64,000 bases of DNA from Rhizobiales bacterium NRL2 (GTDB lineage Bacteria; Pseudomonadota; Alphaproteobacteria; Minwuiales; Minwuiaceae). This document shows, one piece after another, positions 61,345 to 64,000 of this stretch (position 1 is its first letter; the number at the start of each line of letters is the position of its first letter). The DNA is taken from contig CP016093.1 of NCBI GenBank assembly GCA_001664005.1, positions 4,083,031-4,147,030 on the forward strand. Reading direction: 5' to 3'. The notes beneath the pieces were generated by a model. It saw nothing but the letters and a program-made list of their open reading frames with translations, was not told the origin of the DNA and made no database searches. Position numbers and translations under genes: made by a program.

Positions 61345-61527
61345 TCACGCCGCCGCCGCGAGGCGTTCGAACAGGGCCCATTTCTCCTCGGGCGTCATTT
61401 CCCGGGCCGCCATGGCCGTCAGGATCTCGCGCAGTTCGGCCTCCAGCGAGCGGCCCTGGATGCGGGCGCGGCGCTTCAGCCGCACGATCACGGCCTCGTC
61501 CAGCTTGCGGATCGTCACTGTCGCCAT
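61345..61527 (-). CDS. FitA-like ribbon-helix-helix antitoxin (orphan)
   Basis: 60 residues. The N-terminal MATVTIRKLDEAVIVRLKRRA and RSLEAELREIL are the ribbon-helix-helix pattern of FitA antitoxins, DNA-binding repressors that neutralise PIN-domain FitB toxins. AAGGAGAG lies eight bases before the ATG. No PIN toxin gene follows; the next gene is GIY-YIG, so either the toxin was lost or the protein acts alone. It follows imuB after 16 bases on the same strand. Confidence 0.82.
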   Translation of the reverse strand: MATVTIRKLDEAVIVRLKRRARIQGRSLEAELREILTAMAAREMTPEEKWALFERLAAAA

Positions 61528-61543
61528 TGTCTCTCTCCTTCTT

Positions 61544-63082
61544 TCAGAACAGGCCGTGCAGGAACCAGCGCGGCGGCCGCGCGGCGGGCGCGTCATAGAG
61601 CCCCTCCCGGTAGAGCCAGAAGCGCCGCCCGTCGGCGCAGTCGACGCGGTAGTAGTCGCGGGTCGCCGCCGCCTCCCGCTCGGGGCTGCGCATGTCGCGC
61701 CACCATTCGGGGGCGATGCGCTCCGGCCCCTCCGCCGCGACCACGCGATGGGTGACGCGCCGCCAGCGGAACCGCCGGGGCGGCAGGTCGGGCAGACCGG
61801 CCACCGCCTCCACCGGCTCCGGTTCCGCCAGCAGCCGCGCCGGCCTGGGCGGGGTACGGGACCAGCGCTCGGCCCGTATGCGGACGCCGGGGGCGACACG
61901 GCGCTCGGCCCGCTCGGGCAGATGGCTGTCGCCGGGACGCAGCATGGCCACGCTGCCGGCTCCCAGCCGGTTGGCCAATCGGTCGGCCAGCCGGCCGAGC
62001 CCGTCCACCGGCGCGGCGCGGCGGTCCAGCCGGGGCTCGGCGGCGGCCAGCGGTTCGGTGCGCGGCGCGGCCAGGATCATGGCGTCGATGCCGAAGCCGG
62101 GATCGAGTTCGGCCAGCTTCTCCGCGAACAGCCGCTCCCAGTGCCCGGCATCGCGCATGGCCCGGGCGCAGCCCACGGTCAGCACCGAGACGCCGCCGTC
62201 GGCGAGATAGGCCGCAAGGTCAAGACGGCGCGCGCCGCGGCGCTCCTTCGCCAGCCATTCGGCCATGCGCGCGATCAGCCGGCCGGCGGTGCGGGCGATG
62301 TCCCCGGCCGCGCCGATGGGCTCGCCGAAATCGGCGCGGACACGGAACTCCGGTGTAGGCAGCAGCGGCGAGATAGGCTCGCCCGCCCGCCCCAGCGCCC
62401 GGTCGAGGCGGCGCATGACCTCGGTTCCGAAGCGCCGGCCCAGACTTTCGCGCGGCAGGCGGTAGAGTTCGCCGATGCGGTGAAGGCCCAGGCGGCGGAG
62501 CCCTTCGACGGTCTGCGCGTCCAGGCGCAGCGCCGCCACCGGCAAGGCGGCGAGCCGCACCATGGTCCCGCCCGGCGGCGCGATGACCCCCGCCCCGCCT
62601 TCCGCGGCCGCATCACCGAAATGGGCCAGCGCCCAGGCTGCGCCGGGCGTGTCCGCCAGGGCGAGGCGAACCGTGATCCCGGCCCCGTCGAAACGCTTCG
62701 CCATGTCGTCCAGCATCGCCGTCTCGCCGCCGAAGAGATGATCGCAGCCCGTGCTTTCCAGGATCAGCCCCTCGGAGCCGTCCAGGGCCGTCCAGGGGCT
62801 GTAGCGGCCCGCCCAGCGCGCCAGCACCGCCAGCGCCTCCGCGTCCGCCTCAGGCTCGGCCGGCGCGGTCCTGAGCGAGGGGACCACGGCGCGGGCGTCG
62901 GCCAGGGTCATGCCGGGAGACAGCCCCGCCGCGACGGCGGCCGGACTCACCGCCTGCAGGCGCTGGCCGCCCCGGGCGGCATGGGTCAGCGCCAGCGGAC
63001 CGCCGGGTGCGCCGGCCTCAAGCCGTTCCCTGCGATCGGTCGGCCAGTGGGGCAGCCAGATCGAAACATAGCGTTTGCTCAT
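61544..63082 (-). CDS. imuB: ImuB, inactive Y-family polymerase-like mutasome hub
   Basis: 512 residues. It resembles Y-family polymerases (SIWLPHWPTDRRERLEAG, EGLILESTGCDHLFGG, LRRLGLHRIGELYRLPRE) but lacks the paired acidic catalytic residues at its start, as is normal for ImuB, which bridges DnaE2 and the beta clamp. The C-terminal part (about 370-512) includes PPRRFRWRRVTHRVVAAEGPERI. It overlaps the imuA gene end by 65 bases in another frame. Starts at ATG 63082. Confidence 0.94.
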   Translation of the reverse strand: MSKRYVSIWLPHWPTDRRERLEAGAPGGPLALTHAARGGQRLQAVSPAAVAAGLSPGMTLADARAVVPSLRTAPAEPEADAEALAVLARWAGRYSPWTALDGSEGLILESTGCDHLFGGETAMLDDMAKRFDGAGITVRLALADTPGAAWALAHFGDAAAEGGAGVIAPPGGTMVRLAALPVAALRLDAQTVEGLRRLGLHRIGELYRLPRESLGRRFGTEVMRRLDRALGRAGEPISPLLPTPEFRVRADFGEPIGAAGDIARTAGRLIARMAEWLAKERRGARRLDLAAYLADGGVSVLTVGCARAMRDAGHWERLFAEKLAELDPGFGIDAMILAAPRTEPLAAAEPRLDRRAAPVDGLGRLADRLANRLGAGSVAMLRPGDSHLPERAERRVAPGVRIRAERWSRTPPRPARLLAEPEPVEAVAGLPDLPPRRFRWRRVTHRVVAAEGPERIAPEWWRDMRSPEREAAATRDYYRVDCADGRRFWLYREGLYDAPAARPPRWFLHGLF

Positions 63083-63794
63083 CGTGGCGAAGGGTCCAGT
63101 CTGCGGCGCGGCCGCCGCGGCAGCGCCAGAGGGAGAGGTGGAGGTGAAGGGGGCCCGGCAACGGCATCTCGCCGGCGCTTTCGGGCGGGACCAGGGGTTC
63201 GGCGCGCCAGCGGGTCAGCGCCGCGCCGGGCGCGCGGTCCCCCGCGGGACCGCGCAAGAGCAGACCCATCGCCTTCCCCTTCTGGGCGGCGAGCTGCAGC
63301 CGGCGGGTCTCGGTCATGCCGATGGCCGGCGTTTCCGCGACCGCCGCGGCCACCGCGCCGGAGGCGAGCGCCTCCTCCATCGCCCATTGGGCGTCCCGCT
63401 CCCGTTTCGCGGTAACGAACAGCACCCGGGCCGGATCGACGCCCCGCCCGGCGAGGCCGGGTCCGTAGAGCCGCCCCCGCTCCCGCGCGCCATCGGCCGT
63501 CTGGCACCAGAGGACCGGGCGGTCTTCCGCCTCCCGCGCCAGCAGGCGGCGGACAAGGAAAAGCGCGAACCCGGTCTCCATCAGGCCGGCGATCTCGTGC
63601 AGGCCGACGAGCGGCAGCCCGCCCCATGGCAGATGCCGGTCCAGCGCGGCGACGCCCGTCGGCAGCGCGGGCCGCCACGGCTCGCCCTCGGGCGCCAGGT
63701 CGGAGAGCTGCCGCTTCAGCCAGGCGAGCCGTTCACGGTCTCCCGCGTCGGTCTCCGGACGCGCCGGCCGGTCGATGTTGCGATAGCTTCCCAT
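63018..63794 (-). CDS. imuA: ImuA, RecA-like mutasome accessory protein
   Basis: 258 residues, a SulA/RecA-like protein. GVAALDRHLPWGGLPLVGLHEIAG and LFLVRRLLAREAEDRPVLWC are the ImuA features; it lacks a full Walker A P-loop. It works with ImuB and DnaE2 in damage-induced mutagenesis. It is the first gene of the cassette, with a LexA box 30-44 bases upstream of its ATG (63794). Confidence 0.93.
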   Translation of the reverse strand: MGSYRNIDRPARPETDAGDRERLAWLKRQLSDLAPEGEPWRPALPTGVAALDRHLPWGGLPLVGLHEIAGLMETGFALFLVRRLLAREAEDRPVLWCQTADGARERGRLYGPGLAGRGVDPARVLFVTAKRERDAQWAMEEALASGAVAAAVAETPAIGMTETRRLQLAAQKGKAMGLLLRGPAGDRAPGAALTRWRAEPLVPPESAGEMPLPGPLHLHLSLWRCRGGRAADWTLRHDEQTLCFDLAAPLADRSQGTA

Positions 63795-63823
63795 GCCGCC
63801 GTTCCGTTCTCATCAGCCTATTT

Positions 63824-63838
63824 GTTCTATTTTTGTTC
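63824..63838 (-). promoter_or_regulatory. LexA (SOS) box upstream of imuA
   Basis: GTTC-TATTTTT-GTTC (63824-63827 and 63835-63838) fits the alphaproteobacterial LexA direct-repeat operator GTTC-N7-GTTC exactly. It lies 30-44 bases before the imuA ATG, where a repressor would block the promoter. imuABC cassettes are classic SOS targets. It is also about 125 bases from the divergent gene at 63964. Confidence 0.88.
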
Positions 63839-63963
63839 TTACCAACAGGCGGCCGCAGAGTCAATTGGAAGGGAGGGCTGCGCGGCGAGGCACTTGACGC
63901 CGCCGGACGCCCGTGCCGTCTTCCCGCCATCGCAAGGACAGGCCGCAAGACGGGGAGGCGCCA

Positions 63964-64000
63964 ATGGATTACGAACACATCATCTACGCGGTCGAGGACG
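63964..64000 (+). CDS. Enoyl-CoA hydratase family protein, first 12 codons (partial)
   Basis: The last 37 bases read MDYEHIIYAVED, the usual opening of crotonase-family proteins. GGGGAGG lies seven bases before the ATG. The rest is outside the window. The call rests on this N-terminus and is tentative. It diverges from imuA. Confidence 0.6.
   Translation, partial: MDYEHIIYAVED

Overview
Organism. The window is GC-rich, densely packed chromosomal DNA from an alphaproteobacterium. The evidence is an atpI-atpB-atpE order, an RpoH-type sigma factor, a SAM-II riboswitch, an alphaproteobacterial LexA box (GTTC-N7-GTTC) in front of an imuA-imuB-dnaE2 mutagenesis cassette, an EncFtn/encapsulin pair like that of Rhodospirillum rubrum, and adjacent DUF1254/DUF1214 genes. 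A Rhodospirillales-like member is plausible, but the genus cannot be named from the sequence. No tRNA, rRNA, CRISPR array, prophage or transposase was seen. Layout. 1-1186: end of an F0 ATP synthase operon (atpI, atpB, first codons of atpE). 1425-3865: a small AhpD-like protein, a DUF1254/DUF1214 pair and an HSL-type esterase. 3915-9609: a TolQ/ExbB-like channel, a coiled-coil MotB/OmpA-like partner and a Pro/Ala-rich OmpA protein, followed by an IMPase, EF-P and ThiE. 9659-11652: a class II aldolase, then an encapsulin shell with its encapsulated ferritin cargo. 11791-18954: a quinone/enoyl reductase, a GATase, cobB-cobA, a YbaK editing protein, an enoyl-CoA hydratase, an MBL hydrolase and a methyltransferase. 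19034-27801: an orphan TAXI binding protein and two very large RTX proteins. 27953-30561: a cysteine-less CMD protein, an enoyl-CoA hydratase, a Tam-like methyltransferase and a PilZ protein. 30605-37253: an AT-rich patch, a SAM-II riboswitch, a 30-codon leader ORF, and the operon cysG-DUF2849-cysI-DUF934-cysH-rhodanese-metZ. 37387-41685: an aminotransferase, a GNAT acetyltransferase, a nicotinate phosphoribosyltransferase and a class II DAHP synthase. 41798-45941: a divergent pair of histidine kinases (MHYT-PAS-HK-REC and REC-HK). 46050-52158: a DMT exporter, rpoH, rluD, DUF6476, a JAMM protease, a threonine aldolase and a UbiH-like hydroxylase. 52148-57409: a cyclic-nucleotide-binding Na+/H+ antiporter, an enoyl-CoA hydratase, a membrane adenylate cyclase and a small protein. 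57483-63838: dnaE2 and imuB-imuA, separated by an orphan FitA-like antitoxin and a GIY-YIG gene bracketed by REP-like inverted repeats. How the genes work together. The clearest unit is the sulfur operon. It carries siroheme synthesis, APS/PAPS reduction, sulfite reduction and sulfhydrylation of an acylated homoserine, so almost the whole path from activated sulfate to homocysteine sits under one SAM-sensing element. The riboswitch appears to act on the ribosome-binding site of a leader ORF whose stop codon overlaps the ribosome-binding site of cysG. The second self-contained system is the iron-storing EncFtn/encapsulin nanocompartment. The third is the SOS-type ImuABC translesion cassette. 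The TolQ-like/MotB-like/OmpA trio looks like a proton-driven envelope motor of unknown function. The adenylate cyclase may talk to the cyclic-nucleotide-binding antiporter.
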